From NCBI RefSeq assembly GCF_030271515.1, contig NZ_JASCXI010000004.1, forward strand, positions 62,001 to 126,000: a stretch of DNA of 64,000 bases, read 5' to 3'. The notes beneath the pieces were generated by a model. It was not told where the DNA came from, did no database searches, and saw nothing but the letters and a program-made list of their open reading frames with translations. The translations under genes were made by a program, and so were the position numbers. The stretch is from Erythrobacter oryzae (lineage in GTDB: Bacteria; Pseudomonadota; Alphaproteobacteria; Sphingomonadales; Sphingomonadaceae). Each line of letters begins with the position of its first letter. Position 1 is the stretch's first letter. Below, in pieces: positions 6,755-15,843 of this stretch.

Positions 6755-8700
6755 TCGACCGCCGCACCGCCAGCGCGGGGATCGCGCTCGCCGGGCTCGC
6801 CCCGCTGTTCAAGGGATCGCCGATGCACGCTGCCCCGACCACCGCCGACATCATTCTGGTGAACGGCAAGTTCACGACACTCGACCGCGCCAACCCCGCG
6901 CCCGAGGCGGTCGCGATCACCGGCAACCGCTTTGCCGCGGTGGGTGACCGGGCCGCAACCATGGCGCTCGCCGGACCCGACACGCGGGTGATCGACTGCG
7001 GCGGGCGGCGGGTCATTCCCGGCCTTGCCGACAACCACATCCACATCATCCGCGGCGGGCTCAACTTCAACATGGAGCTGCGCTGGGACGGGCTCACAAG
7101 CCTGTCGGACGCGATGGCGATGCTGCGCGCGCAGGTCGCCCGCACGCCCGCGCCGCAATGGGTGCGGGTGGTGGGCGGTTTCTCCGAGCACCAGTTTGCG
7201 GAGAAGCGCCTGCCGACCCTCGACGAGATCAACGCCGCCGCGCCCGATACGCCGGTCTTCATCCTCCACCTCTACGACCGCGCGCTGCTGAACGCCTCGG
7301 CGCTGCGGGCAGTGGGCTACACCAGGGACACCCCCAACCCGCCGGGCGGCGAGATCCAGCGCGACGCGAACGGCAACCCCACGGGCCTGCTGATCGCGTC
7401 GCCCAATGCCGGCATCCTCTATTCGACTCTCGCCAAGGGCCCCAAGCTGCCGTTGGAATACCAGCTCAACTCCACCCGCCATTTCATGCGCGACCTCAAC
7501 CGGCTGGGGGTGACGAGCGTGATCGACGCAGGGGGCGGCTTCCAGAACTATCCCGACGATTACGCCGTGATCCAGCAGCTCCACGACGAGGGCCAGCTGA
7601 CGATCCGCATCGCCTACAACCTGTTCACCCAGAAGGCGGGCGAGGAGAAGGAGGACTTCCTGCGCTGGACGGGAAGCGCGAAATACCATCAGGGCGACGA
7701 CTATTTCCGCCTGAACGGCGCGGGCGAAATGCTGGTCTTCTCGGCGGCCGACTTCGAGGACTTCCGCATGCCGCGCCCCGACATGCCCGCGAACATGGAG
7801 GGTGACCTCGAAGGCGTGATCCGCATCCTCGCGCAGAACCGCTGGCCGTGGCGGCTGCACGCCACTTACGACGAGACGATCACCCGCGCGCTAGACGTCT
7901 TTGAGAAAGTCAACCGCGACATCCCGCTGGACGGCATCCACTGGTTCTTCGACCACGCCGAGACGATCAGCGAACGTTCCATCGACCGTGTGGCGGCGCT
8001 CGGCGGCGGGATCGCATTCCAGCACCGCATGGCCTATCAGGGCGAATATTTCGTCGAACGCTACGGCGCCCGCGCGGCCGAGGCGACGCCGCCGTTCAAG
8101 CGGGTGCTGGAGGCAGGCGTGAAGACCTCGGCCGGCACGGATGCGACCCGCGTGGCCTCCTATGATCCGTGGGTCTCTCTCAGCTGGCTCGTCACCGGCA
8201 AGACGCTGGGCGGCACCGGACTCTACCCGCAGCGCAACCTCCTCGACCGCGAGACCGCGCTCAGGATGTGGACCGAAAACACCACCTGGTTCTCGAACGA
8301 GGAAGGCAGGAAGGGCCGGATCGAAGCCGGAATGCTCGCCGACCTCGCCGTGCTCAACCGCGACTATTTCGCCGTGCCGGGGGACGAGATCCGGCAGATC
8401 ACCTCGGTGCTCACCATCGTCGACGGCAAGCCCGTCTACGGCGCCGAAGGGTTCGAGGGGCTCGCCCCACCACTCCCGCCCGCCATGCCCGACTGGTCGC
8501 CGGTCAATATCTACGGCGGCTACAACAAGACGGCGCCCGATGCGGCATCGCTTTCGAGAGTCGCGGCTTCGTCATGCGGATGCGCCACAAGCTGCGGCGT
8601 GCACGGTCACGATCATGCAAAGAGCTGGGGCGCGGGCCTTCCGGTCGGCGATCTCAAGAGCTTCTGGGGCGCGCTCGGCTGCGCGTGCTGGGCGGTGTGA
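6751..8700 (+). CDS. YtcJ-type amidohydrolase with Cys/His-rich C-terminal tail
   Basis: The 649-residue protein is a metal-dependent amidohydrolase (Amidohydro_3 family). The N-terminal beta-sandwich strand DIILVNGKFTTLD is followed by the metal motif ADNHIHI (His96, His98), and a late AGTDA supplies the usual catalytic Asp. A twin-arginine-like DRRTASAG start and a hydrophobic stretch suggest possible export, although the signal is short. The last 45 residues carry Cys609, Cys611, Cys615, His618, His620, His622, Cys644 and Cys646, resembling an added metal site. The start was set by the ATGA overlap with xapX, since the frame stays open much further upstream. The next gene starts at a GTG overlapping this stop. 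The substrate is unknown, and hydrolysis of cyclic amides is a reasonable guess. Confidence 0.82.
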   Translation: MIDRRTASAGIALAGLAPLFKGSPMHAAPTTADIILVNGKFTTLDRANPAPEAVAITGNRFAAVGDRAATMALAGPDTRVIDCGGRRVIPGLADNHIHIIRGGLNFNMELRWDGLTSLSDAMAMLRAQVARTPAPQWVRVVGGFSEHQFAEKRLPTLDEINAAAPDTPVFILHLYDRALLNASALRAVGYTRDTPNPPGGEIQRDANGNPTGLLIASPNAGILYSTLAKGPKLPLEYQLNSTRHFMRDLNRLGVTSVIDAGGGFQNYPDDYAVIQQLHDEGQLTIRIAYNLFTQKAGEEKEDFLRWTGSAKYHQGDDYFRLNGAGEMLVFSAADFEDFRMPRPDMPANMEGDLEGVIRILAQNRWPWRLHATYDETITRALDVFEKVNRDIPLDGIHWFFDHAETISERSIDRVAALGGGIAFQHRMAYQGEYFVERYGARAAEATPPFKRVLEAGVKTSAGTDATRVASYDPWVSLSWLVTGKTLGGTGLYPQRNLLDRETALRMWTENTTWFSNEEGRKGRIEAGMLADLAVLNRDYFAVPGDEIRQITSVLTIVDGKPVYGAEGFEGLAPPLPPAMPDWSPVNIYGGYNKTAPDAASLSRVAASSCGCATSCGVHGHDHAKSWGAGLPVGDLKSFWGALGCACWAV

Positions 8701-9077
8701 GCGTGCTGCTGTTTCTCGCCCGTCTCGCGCTGGCCTCGCCCTTTCTGCTGAGCGGAATCACCAAGGCGGCAGACTTTGCAGGAGCGACCGGCGAGGTGCG
8801 CGGGCTCACCGGGCTCGAGCCTGCCCCGGTGTTCGCCGCAGCGGTGATCGCGGTGCAGCTCGGCGGGTCGGCGCTGCTGCTCGCGAGGGGCCGCGCGGTA
8901 TGGCTCGGCGCGGCGATTCTTGCGGCCTTCACACTGGCGGCGACCTTTGCCGCGCATGATTTCTGGAACAAGCCCGCAGGCCTCGCGATACGGGATGCGA
9001 CCACCTTCTTCGAGCATATTGGCCTCATCGCCGGGCTCGGCCTTGCCGCCTTTCTCGCCCGGACGCGCGCGGCATGA
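8697..9077 (+). CDS. DoxX-like small membrane protein
   Basis: The 126-residue protein has about four hydrophobic helices. It starts with LLFLARLALASPFLLSGITK and has the conserved AAHDFWN motif before the last helices, which places it in the DoxX/DoxD-like family. These proteins are often linked to redox or thiol metabolism, but the biochemical role is open. The GTG at 8697 overlaps the preceding TGA, and the stop overlaps the next ATG (ATGA at 9074), so it is locked into the operon. A longer upstream reading frame exists but lies in the shadow of the amidohydrolase gene. Confidence 0.75.
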   Translation: MSVLLFLARLALASPFLLSGITKAADFAGATGEVRGLTGLEPAPVFAAAVIAVQLGGSALLLARGRAVWLGAAILAAFTLAATFAAHDFWNKPAGLAIRDATTFFEHIGLIAGLGLAAFLARTRAA

Positions 9078-9739
9078 GTGACGGCCAGCCCGCCGCTGCC
9101 CCCGGCCTTGCGAGCCTGCTCGCCTTCCTCTCGGGCTTCGTCGACACTGCCGCCTTCATCCACATGTCGGGGCTGTTTGTCGCCCATGTCACCGGCAACT
9201 TCGTGCTGCTCGGCGCGGCACTGGCGACCGGGGGCGCCATCGGCGAGAAGGGGCCGCACATCCTGCAACTCGCCGCCCTGCCGATCTTCTTCACCGCCGC
9301 GATGCTGACCGGCGCGCTCGCCTACCGCCTCTCCGCCGAGCGCGGTCTCAAGGTCATCCTGTGGAGCGCCAGCCTGCTCACCGCCGCCGTCGCCGGGGCG
9401 AGCGCATGGCTGGGGGCAGGCCCTTGGGACACCGCCAGTGCGGTGGTGCTGATCGCGGCGATGGGCATGCTCAACGCCGCGCACCGGCTCAATCCGGCGA
9501 TGGGCCCGCCCTTCGCGCTGATGACCGGCAATGTCGCCGCACTCGCGATCCGCGCGGCGCAAGTCCTCCACCTCGCCCCGCCCGCCCCCGCAACCGGCAC
9601 CGAGGCCAAGATGATGCGCGCGGTCGCCGGATTCGCGCTCGGCTGCGCTTGCGGTGCGCTCGCACAGGTGTGGCTTGGGCTCGCCGCGGTCGGCATCCCC
9701 GCCATCCTGCTCATGGCGCGGTTGTCATGGCGCGGATAG
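9074..9739 (+). CDS. DUF1275 (YoaK-type) membrane protein
   Basis: This 221-residue, highly hydrophobic protein has about six predicted helices. The N-terminal segment LAFLSGFVDTAAF followed by LFVAHVTGNFVLLG is the DUF1275 signature, and a second MTGN motif (ALMTGNVAAL) appears in the second half. The family is widespread and uncharacterised, and transport is the usual guess. It is translationally coupled to the DoxX-like gene and closes the five-gene cluster that starts at 5702. The gap to the efflux operon contains an inverted copy of the CCGCAA operator, so the cluster and the pump may respond to the same signal. Confidence 0.85.
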   Translation: MSDGQPAAAPGLASLLAFLSGFVDTAAFIHMSGLFVAHVTGNFVLLGAALATGGAIGEKGPHILQLAALPIFFTAAMLTGALAYRLSAERGLKVILWSASLLTAAVAGASAWLGAGPWDTASAVVLIAAMGMLNAAHRLNPAMGPPFALMTGNVAALAIRAAQVLHLAPPAPATGTEAKMMRAVAGFALGCACGALAQVWLGLAAVGIPAILLMARLSWRG

Positions 9740-9748
9740 ACTTAGGCA

Positions 9749-9784
9749 CCGGACTTGCGCATCCGGCACGCCGCTTGCGGCCAA
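9749..9784 (-). promoter_or_regulatory. Putative AraC operator, copy C (inverted), before the RND operon
   Basis: Read on the minus strand, this segment is TTGGCCGCAAG, then 15 bases, then GCAAGTCCGG. The outer parts and their 20-base period match the sites at 4465 and 5598. Plus-strand half-sites are TTGCGC at 9755-9760 and TTGCGG at 9775-9780. It ends 60 bases before the start of the membrane-fusion gene. Confidence 0.55.
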
Positions 9785-9795
9785 ATGCGCCAGAC

Positions 9796-9807
9796 CAACT
9801 TAAGTTG
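9796..9807. promoter_or_regulatory. 12-bp perfect palindrome CAACTTAAGTTG before the RND operon
   Basis: This is a perfect 12-base palindrome, AT-rich in a GC-rich context, 36 bases before the start codon at 9844. Its size and position fit a repressor site overlapping a promoter. No TetR or MarR gene is nearby, so its partner is unknown. Confidence 0.4.
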
Positions 9808-9843
9808 TCGTCTCAAGTGAGGGTCCGTGCATTGAGAGAGCTG

Positions 9844-11031
9844 ATGGCACCACGCAACCTCTTCGCCGCCGCCACGCTGCTTGTCGCCGCGGCCTGCTCG
9901 CAATCGGCCCCGCCCGCGCCCCCGCCGCCAACGGTGGTGGTGGCCCAACCGCTGCAACGCTCGATCACCGACTGGGACGACTATGTCGGCCGGTTCGAGG
10001 CGATCGAGGATGTCGAGGTCGTGCCCCGCGTCTCGGGCAACATCACCCGCATCGCCTTCCGCGAGGGGCTGACGGTCGGCAAGGGCCAGCTGCTCTACGA
10101 GATCGACCCGCGCCCGTTCCGCGCCGCGCTCGCGCAGGCCGAGGCCGAGGTCGCGCGCGCCCGCGCCAATGCTGCAGTCGCGCAGAGCGAGCTCGCCCGC
10201 GCCGCCACCCTGCTGCCCGAGGAGGCGATCAGCAAGGAGGCCTATGAACAGAAGCAGGCGGCGGCCAAGGCGGCGCAGGCTGCGCTCGGTGCCGCGCGCG
10301 CGGCGGCCGATGCGCGGCGGCTCGACCTCGGCTTCACGCAGGTGCGCGCCCCCGTCGCCGGGCGGGTCTCGGACCGCCGCGCCTCACTGGGCGACTACGT
10401 CACCGCCGGGCAAACCGTGCTCACCCGCGTGGTCTCGGTCGATCCGATCTGGTTCACCTTCGATGGGGCGGAGAGCTTCTACCTCAAATATGTCCGCCAA
10501 GACGCGAGCGGAGAGCGCCAGTCTTCGCGCTATGCCCCCAACCCGGTCGAGATCCAGCTCGCCGACGAGGAGGACTATCGCTGGCGCGGCAAGATGGTGT
10601 TCGTCGACAATGCGGTCGACCCGCGCTCAGGCACGATCAAGGCGCGTGCCGAAATCGCCAACCCCGACGGCTTCCTGGTCCCCGGCCTCTTCGGCCGCGC
10701 GCGGCTGCTGGGTTCGGGCGCCTATCCCGGTCTGCTGGTGCCCGACGAGGCGGTGATCACCGACCAGACCCGCCGCGCGGTCTTCGTGCTGGGCAAGGAC
10801 AACAAGGTCGAGATGCGCAATGTCGAACTCGGCCCTATGGTCGAGGGCCTGCGCGTGGTCCGCAAGGGGCTGAAGGCGGGCGACAAGGTGGTGCTCGACG
10901 GCCTCGCGCGGCTCCAGCCGGGTGCGGTGGTCAGCCCCAAGGCGGGCACGATCAAGCCGCGTGCGAAGAACGCCGCCCCGGTCGCGCTCCCTGTCACCGC
11001 GCCGCCGCCCGCCGAAGCCAAGTCGCAGTAA
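9844..11031 (+). CDS. RND efflux periplasmic adaptor (membrane-fusion lipoprotein)
   Basis: The 395-residue protein has a lipoprotein signal ending VAAACSQS (Cys18). It then follows the adaptor order: beta-barrel start PRVSGNITRIAFREGLTVGKGQ, a lipoyl half, a long alpha-hairpin of Ala/Glu repeats (about 100-160), the second lipoyl half with FTQVRAPVAGRVSDR, and the barrel and membrane-proximal parts. It links the inner-membrane pump to the outer-membrane channel. The sequence is closest to MexE/AcrA-type adaptors of HAE1 pumps. The ATG at 9844 gives the complete signal peptide. It is the first gene of an adaptor-pump-channel operon with a probable AraC operator upstream. Confidence 0.9.
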   Translation: MAPRNLFAAATLLVAAACSQSAPPAPPPPTVVVAQPLQRSITDWDDYVGRFEAIEDVEVVPRVSGNITRIAFREGLTVGKGQLLYEIDPRPFRAALAQAEAEVARARANAAVAQSELARAATLLPEEAISKEAYEQKQAAAKAAQAALGAARAAADARRLDLGFTQVRAPVAGRVSDRRASLGDYVTAGQTVLTRVVSVDPIWFTFDGAESFYLKYVRQDASGERQSSRYAPNPVEIQLADEEDYRWRGKMVFVDNAVDPRSGTIKARAEIANPDGFLVPGLFGRARLLGSGAYPGLLVPDEAVITDQTRRAVFVLGKDNKVEMRNVELGPMVEGLRVVRKGLKAGDKVVLDGLARLQPGAVVSPKAGTIKPRAKNAAPVALPVTAPPPAEAKSQ

Positions 11032-11047
11032 GGCGGGGGGCGCGCGC

Positions 11048-14000
11048 GTGAACTTCCCCCACTTCTTCATCAACCGCCCGATCTTCGCGGCGGTGCTCTC
11101 GATCCTGATCGTGATCGTCGGCGCGATCGCCTATCCGGTCCTTCCGATCGCCCAGTATCCCGAGATCGCGCCGCCCACCGTGGTGGTCTCGGCGAGCTTC
11201 CCCGGCGCTTCGGCCGAGACGCTGGCGGAGACCGTCGCCGCGCCCTTGGAGGAGCAGATCAACGGGGTGGAGGACATGCTCTACATGTCTTCCTCCTCGA
11301 CCGGGGACGGGAACGTGTCGATCACCGTGACCTTCGCGCAAGGGACGGATGTCGACCAGGCGCAGGTGCTGGTGCAGAACCGCGTCGCCACCGCCGAGCC
11401 GCGCCTGCCCGAGGAAGTGCGGCGCCTCGGTGTCACGGTGCGCAAGAACTCGCCCGACCTGCTGCTGGTGGCGACGCTGATCTCGCCCGACAAGCGCTAC
11501 AACCAGCAATATCTCTCGAACTACGCCACGCTCCAGCTGGTCGACCGGCTGAGCCGCGTCGAGGGTGTGGGGAGCGTGCGCATCTTCGGCGGGCGCGACT
11601 ATTCGATGCGGGTGTGGATCGATCCTGACCGCGCGACATCGCTCAACCTCGATGCCGCCGAGATTGTCGCCGCGGTGCGCGCGCAGAACGTGCAGGTCGC
11701 CGCCGGCGCGGTGGGCCAGCCGCCCTACAACACCGGCGGCACAGCGTTCCAGCTCAACATCCAGACCGAGGGGCGGCTCGTCACGCCCGAGCAGTTCGGC
11801 GACATCATCGTCAAGCGCTTCGACGATGGCCGCCTGATCCGCCTGACCGACGTGGCGCGGATCGAGCTGGGCGCGCAGGATTACAGCGTCAATGCCTTCA
11901 ATTCGGGGCAGCCGACGGTGGCGGTGGTGGTCTCGCAGCTCCCCGGCTCCAACGCTCTGGCCACCGCAGAGGCGGTGCGGGCCGAACTCGAAACGGCGAA
12001 GCGCGATTTCCCCCCGGGGCTCGATTACGCGATCCCCTATGCCCCCACGACCTACATCGAGGCCTCGATCGCAGCGGTCGAGGACACGCTGTTCGAGGCG
12101 ATCGTGCTGGTCGCGCTGGTGGTGCTGGTGTTCCTCCAGTCCTGGCGCGCGGCGATCGTGCCGATCATTGCCATCCCCGTGTCGCTGGTCGGCTCCTTCG
12201 CCTTCCTTGCCGCCTTCGGCTTTAGCCTCAACAACCTTTCGCTGTTCGGGCTGGTGCTCGCGATCGGCATCGTGGTCGACGATGCGATCGTGGTGGTCGA
12301 GAATGTCGAGCGCCTGATGGAGGAAGAGGGCCTCTCCCCGCGCGAGGCGGCGCACAAGTCGATGGACGAGGTCTCGGGCGCGCTGATCGCGATTGCGCTG
12401 GTCTTGATCGGCGTGTTCCTGCCGACCGCCTTCATCCCCGGTATCTCGGGCCAGTTCTACCGCCAGTTCGCGCTCACCATCATGAGCGCGACGGCGATTT
12501 CGGCCTTCGTCTCGCTGACCCTGTCGCCCGCGCTCGCAGCGCTGCTACTGAAACCCAAGGCGCATGAGGACACGCCCCCTGCGCCGGGCTGGCGCGGCTG
12601 GGGAACGCGGTTCGCGCGCGGGTTCAACCGCGGGTTCAACAAGCTCTCGGACCGCTACGGGCGGTTCACCGCGCGCGCCGTTCGGGCGCTGGCGGTGATC
12701 GGCATCGCCTATGCCGCGCTGATCGGCCTCACCATGTGGCGCTTCGCCGAGACGCCGACCGGCTTCATTCCGGCGCAGGACCAGGGCTATCTGATCGCGG
12801 TGCTCCAGATGCCGCCGGGCACCTCGCTCGAGCGGACCACCGAGACGCTCGAGCAGGCGCAGCAGATCGCGCTCGCCAATCCGGCGACCGCGAGCACCGT
12901 CGCCTTCGGGGGCTTCGACGGGGCGACCTTCACCAATGCGCCCAACGCGGCGGCGATGTTCATCTCGCTCAAGCCCAAGGACCAGCGCGCGGGCGCCAAC
13001 CAGTTGCTCGGCGAGTTGAACGGCGCGCTGAGCCAGATCACCGCCGGCAACATCTTCGTCATCCCCCCGCCCCCCGTGTCGGGGATCGGCACCGGCGGGG
13101 GCTTCAAGATGATGCTCGAGGACCGCGGCGGGGCAGGCTACCAGGCGCTCGAGACGGTCGCCTTCACGATGATGGCCAAGGCCAACCAGGCGCCCGGCGT
13201 GGGCGGGGCCTTCACCACCTTCAACACCCGCACCCCGCGCCTCTACGCCGACATCGACCGCGAGCGCGCCGAGCAGCTCGGCGTGCCGCTCGAGAACGTC
13301 TTCGCGACATTGGCGACATACCTCGGCTCGACCTATGTCAACGACTTCAACCTCCTGGGCCGCACCTTCCGCGTCACCGCGCAGGCCGACGCGCCCTTCC
13401 GCGAGAGCGCGGCGGACATCTTGCGGCTGCGCGTGCGCTCGGATTCGGGAGCGATGGTGCCGCTCTCGGCGATCATGACCATCCGCAACGAGGGCGGGCC
13501 CTACCGCGTGGTGCGCTACAACCTCTATCCGGCGGCCGAATTGCAGGGGAACACGCTGCCCGGCTTTTCCTCGGGCCAGTCGCTCGCCACGATGGAGGGC
13601 CTCGCCGCCGAGACCCTGCCGCAGGGCTTCGCCTTCGACTGGACCGAGCTCGCCTTCGAGCAGAAGCAGGCCGGCAATACCGGCAGTATCGCCTTTGCGC
13701 TGGCGGTGGTGTTCGTCTTCCTGCTGCTGGCGGCGCAATACGAAAGCCTGGTGCTGCCGCTGGCGGTGATCCTGATCGTGCCGATGTGCCTTCTGGCCGC
13801 CTTCCTCGGCGTGAATGTCATGGGGCTCGACAACAATATCCTCACCCAGATCGGCCTCGTGGTGCTGATCGGGCTCGCGGCCAAGAACGCGATCCTGATC
13901 GTCGAATTCGCGCGCCAGAACGAGGAAGAGGGCAAGGAGCTGCGCCAGGCGGCGATCGATGCCGCGCGGCTGCGGCTGCGTCCGATCCTGATGACCTCGA

Positions 14001-14257
14001 TCGCCTTCATCCTCGGCGTGCTGCCGCTGGTTCTCGGGCAGGGGCCGGGCTCGGAGATGCGGCAGGCGCTCGGTGTGGCGGTGTTCTTCGGGATGCTCGG
14101 CGTCACCATCTTCGGCCTGATCTTCACCCCGGCCTTCTACGTCATCGCGCGCATGTTCGGCGACTGGGCGGGCAAGAAGCTGCGCCGCCGCAAGCCCCCC
14201 GCCGAAGCCGCAGGCGAGGCGCCCCCGGCGCAGCCCCAGCCGGAGCCCGGCGCATGA
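11048..14257 (+). CDS. RND multidrug efflux permease, HAE1 (AcrB/MexF-like)
   Basis: The 1069-residue length is normal for HAE1 pumps. It starts NFPHFFINRPIFAAVLSILI, has the porter motif SFPGASAETL, and the helix 4 proton-relay motif GIVVDDAIVVVENVERL with adjacent aspartates. A duplicated second half contains the corresponding helix 10 region GLAAKNAILIVEFA. It uses the proton gradient to expel hydrophobic compounds. The GTG start at 11048 follows a GGCGGGG stretch and begins the conserved N-terminus. The frame remains open upstream inside the adaptor gene, but that is a shadow. The stop overlaps the channel gene by ATGA. Confidence 0.93.
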   Translation: MNFPHFFINRPIFAAVLSILIVIVGAIAYPVLPIAQYPEIAPPTVVVSASFPGASAETLAETVAAPLEEQINGVEDMLYMSSSSTGDGNVSITVTFAQGTDVDQAQVLVQNRVATAEPRLPEEVRRLGVTVRKNSPDLLLVATLISPDKRYNQQYLSNYATLQLVDRLSRVEGVGSVRIFGGRDYSMRVWIDPDRATSLNLDAAEIVAAVRAQNVQVAAGAVGQPPYNTGGTAFQLNIQTEGRLVTPEQFGDIIVKRFDDGRLIRLTDVARIELGAQDYSVNAFNSGQPTVAVVVSQLPGSNALATAEAVRAELETAKRDFPPGLDYAIPYAPTTYIEASIAAVEDTLFEAIVLVALVVLVFLQSWRAAIVPIIAIPVSLVGSFAFLAAFGFSLNNLSLFGLVLAIGIVVDDAIVVVENVERLMEEEGLSPREAAHKSMDEVSGALIAIALVLIGVFLPTAFIPGISGQFYRQFALTIMSATAISAFVSLTLSPALAALLLKPKAHEDTPPAPGWRGWGTRFARGFNRGFNKLSDRYGRFTARAVRALAVIGIAYAALIGLTMWRFAETPTGFIPAQDQGYLIAVLQMPPGTSLERTTETLEQAQQIALANPATASTVAFGGFDGATFTNAPNAAAMFISLKPKDQRAGANQLLGELNGALSQITAGNIFVIPPPPVSGIGTGGGFKMMLEDRGGAGYQALETVAFTMMAKANQAPGVGGAFTTFNTRTPRLYADIDRERAEQLGVPLENVFATLATYLGSTYVNDFNLLGRTFRVTAQADAPFRESAADILRLRVRSDSGAMVPLSAIMTIRNEGGPYRVVRYNLYPAAELQGNTLPGFSSGQSLATMEGLAAETLPQGFAFDWTELAFEQKQAGNTGSIAFALAVVFVFLLLAAQYESLVLPLAVILIVPMCLLAAFLGVNVMGLDNNILTQIGLVVLIGLAAKNAILIVEFARQNEEEGKELRQAAIDAARLRLRPILMTSIAFILGVLPLVLGQGPGSEMRQALGVAVFFGMLGVTIFGLIFTPAFYVIARMFGDWAGKKLRRRKPPAEAAGEAPPAQPQPEPGA

Positions 14258-15696
14258 GCCCCGTGCGCGCCCTTCTCCCGCTCGCAGCGGCGCTCAGCCT
14301 CGGCGCCTGCATGGTTGGCCCCGACTATGCCGTGCCCCCTGCCCCCGGTGGCGAAGCGCCGCAGCTGCTCGAGGCTGATGCTGCCACGACCGCGCCGACC
14401 CCGCTCCCGCCGCAATGGTGGCGGCTGTTCGGCGACCCGGTGCTCGACGGCCTCGTCACCCGCGCCCTCGAGCGCAATACCGACCTGCGCGTCGCCGCCG
14501 CCAACCTCCAGCGCGCCCGCGCGCTGGTATCGGAGGCGCGAGCCGGGCAGCTGCCCTCGACCACTCTGAACGCCCAATATGTCCGCCAGCGCTTCGGCGG
14601 GCAGGTGTTCAACGCGATCGGCAACGTGCCTGTCGTGACCACCGATTTCTACACCACCGGTATCGACGCGAGTTACGAGATCGACCTGTTCGGCGGTGTG
14701 AACCGCGCCGTGCGCGCCGCGGTCGCCGATGCGCAGGCCGCGCAGGCGCAGGTCGATGCCGCGCGAGTCGCGGTCGCTGCCGAAACCGCGCGCACCTATG
14801 CCGAAGGCTGCGCGCTCGCCGTGCGGGTGCGGACGGCCGAGGAGACCGTCGCGCTTTCCCGCCGCTCGCTCGCGCTGGTCGATGCGACGCGGCGCGCGGG
14901 CGCTGCCGATGCCCGCGACGTCGCCGCCGCGCGCACAGTGCTCGCCCAGGCCGAGGCCGCGCTGCCGCAGCTCGTCGCCGAGCGGCGCGCCTCGCTCTAC
15001 GCGCTCGCCTTCCTGACCGGCGATCCGCCCGAGGACATCTCGCCGGATGCCGCCGCCTGCGCCGCGGTGCCCGGCCTTGCCGCCCCGCTGCCGGTGGGTG
15101 ACGGGCAGGCCCTGCTCGCCCGCCGCCCCGACATCCGCGTTGCCGAGCGCCAGCTCGCCCGCGATACCGAGCGCATCGGCGTGGCGGTGGCGGCGCTCTA
15201 CCCCCGGATCAGTCTGCTCGGCACCCCCTCGCTGGGCGCGGCTCGGCCCGGCGATCTCGGCAATTCGGCGAGCTTCGGCTTCTCGCTCGGGCCGCTGATC
15301 AGCTGGAACTTCCCCTTCAACGGCGCCGCCCGTGCCCAGGTGCGCGCCGCGCGGGCCGACAGCGAAGCCGCGCTCGCCCGCTTCGATGCGGCGGTGCTGA
15401 CGGCCTTGCAGGAGACCGAGCAGGCGCTCGCGCGGCTCGCCGGAGCGCTCGCGGCCGAGGCGCGGCTGCGCGAGGCGGCCGATGCCGCGCGCGAGACCGC
15501 GCGGCTCACCGAACTGCGCTACAAGGCCGGGGCGGACGATGCGCTGCGGCTGATCGAGGTCCAGCGCCAATGGCGCGCCGCCGAGGCCGCCTTCGCCGAG
15601 GCCGCAGGCGCCCGCGCAGCCGCGCAGGTGAGCGTGTTCAGGGCGCTCGGCGGCGGGTGGGAGCAAGCGCCCGGGCCCAGCGCCCCGCAGTCCTGA
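14254..15696 (+). CDS. Outer-membrane efflux channel lipoprotein (NodT/OprM family)
   Basis: The 480-residue protein has a lipobox LSLGACMVG (Cys19) and the opening pattern GPDYAVP and WWRLFGDPVLDGLV typical of NodT-type outer-membrane factors. Two long helical repeats follow (RALERNTDLRVAAANL and LLARRPDIRVAERQLARDTERIGVAVAALYPRI), each part of the TolC-like barrel-tunnel fold. It completes a tripartite efflux system. The ATG overlaps the pump stop. The next gene, 147 bases on, is an AraC regulator in the same orientation. Confidence 0.92.
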   Translation: MSPVRALLPLAAALSLGACMVGPDYAVPPAPGGEAPQLLEADAATTAPTPLPPQWWRLFGDPVLDGLVTRALERNTDLRVAAANLQRARALVSEARAGQLPSTTLNAQYVRQRFGGQVFNAIGNVPVVTTDFYTTGIDASYEIDLFGGVNRAVRAAVADAQAAQAQVDAARVAVAAETARTYAEGCALAVRVRTAEETVALSRRSLALVDATRRAGAADARDVAAARTVLAQAEAALPQLVAERRASLYALAFLTGDPPEDISPDAAACAAVPGLAAPLPVGDGQALLARRPDIRVAERQLARDTERIGVAVAALYPRISLLGTPSLGAARPGDLGNSASFGFSLGPLISWNFPFNGAARAQVRAARADSEAALARFDAAVLTALQETEQALARLAGALAAEARLREAADAARETARLTELRYKAGADDALRLIEVQRQWRAAEAAFAEAAGARAAAQVSVFRALGGGWEQAPGPSAPQS

Positions 15697-15843
15697 CCTT
15701 GCCAAAGGGGGGCCGTTCTCCCCCGCCTGTCGCCCTTCCCGCCACCCTCATCGGGTGAGCGGCAGACCCCCCGAAAGATCGTGGGCCCGAGCCTTGCCGT
15801 GCGGGCCCGTGCGGCGGACAATGCGGGCGAAGGACGGCTCCCC

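Noticed and set aside
15783..15808. Inverted repeat GGGCCCG - N12 - CGGGCCC before the AraC gene at 15844
   Set aside because: Short GC-only arms are frequent by chance at this base composition.
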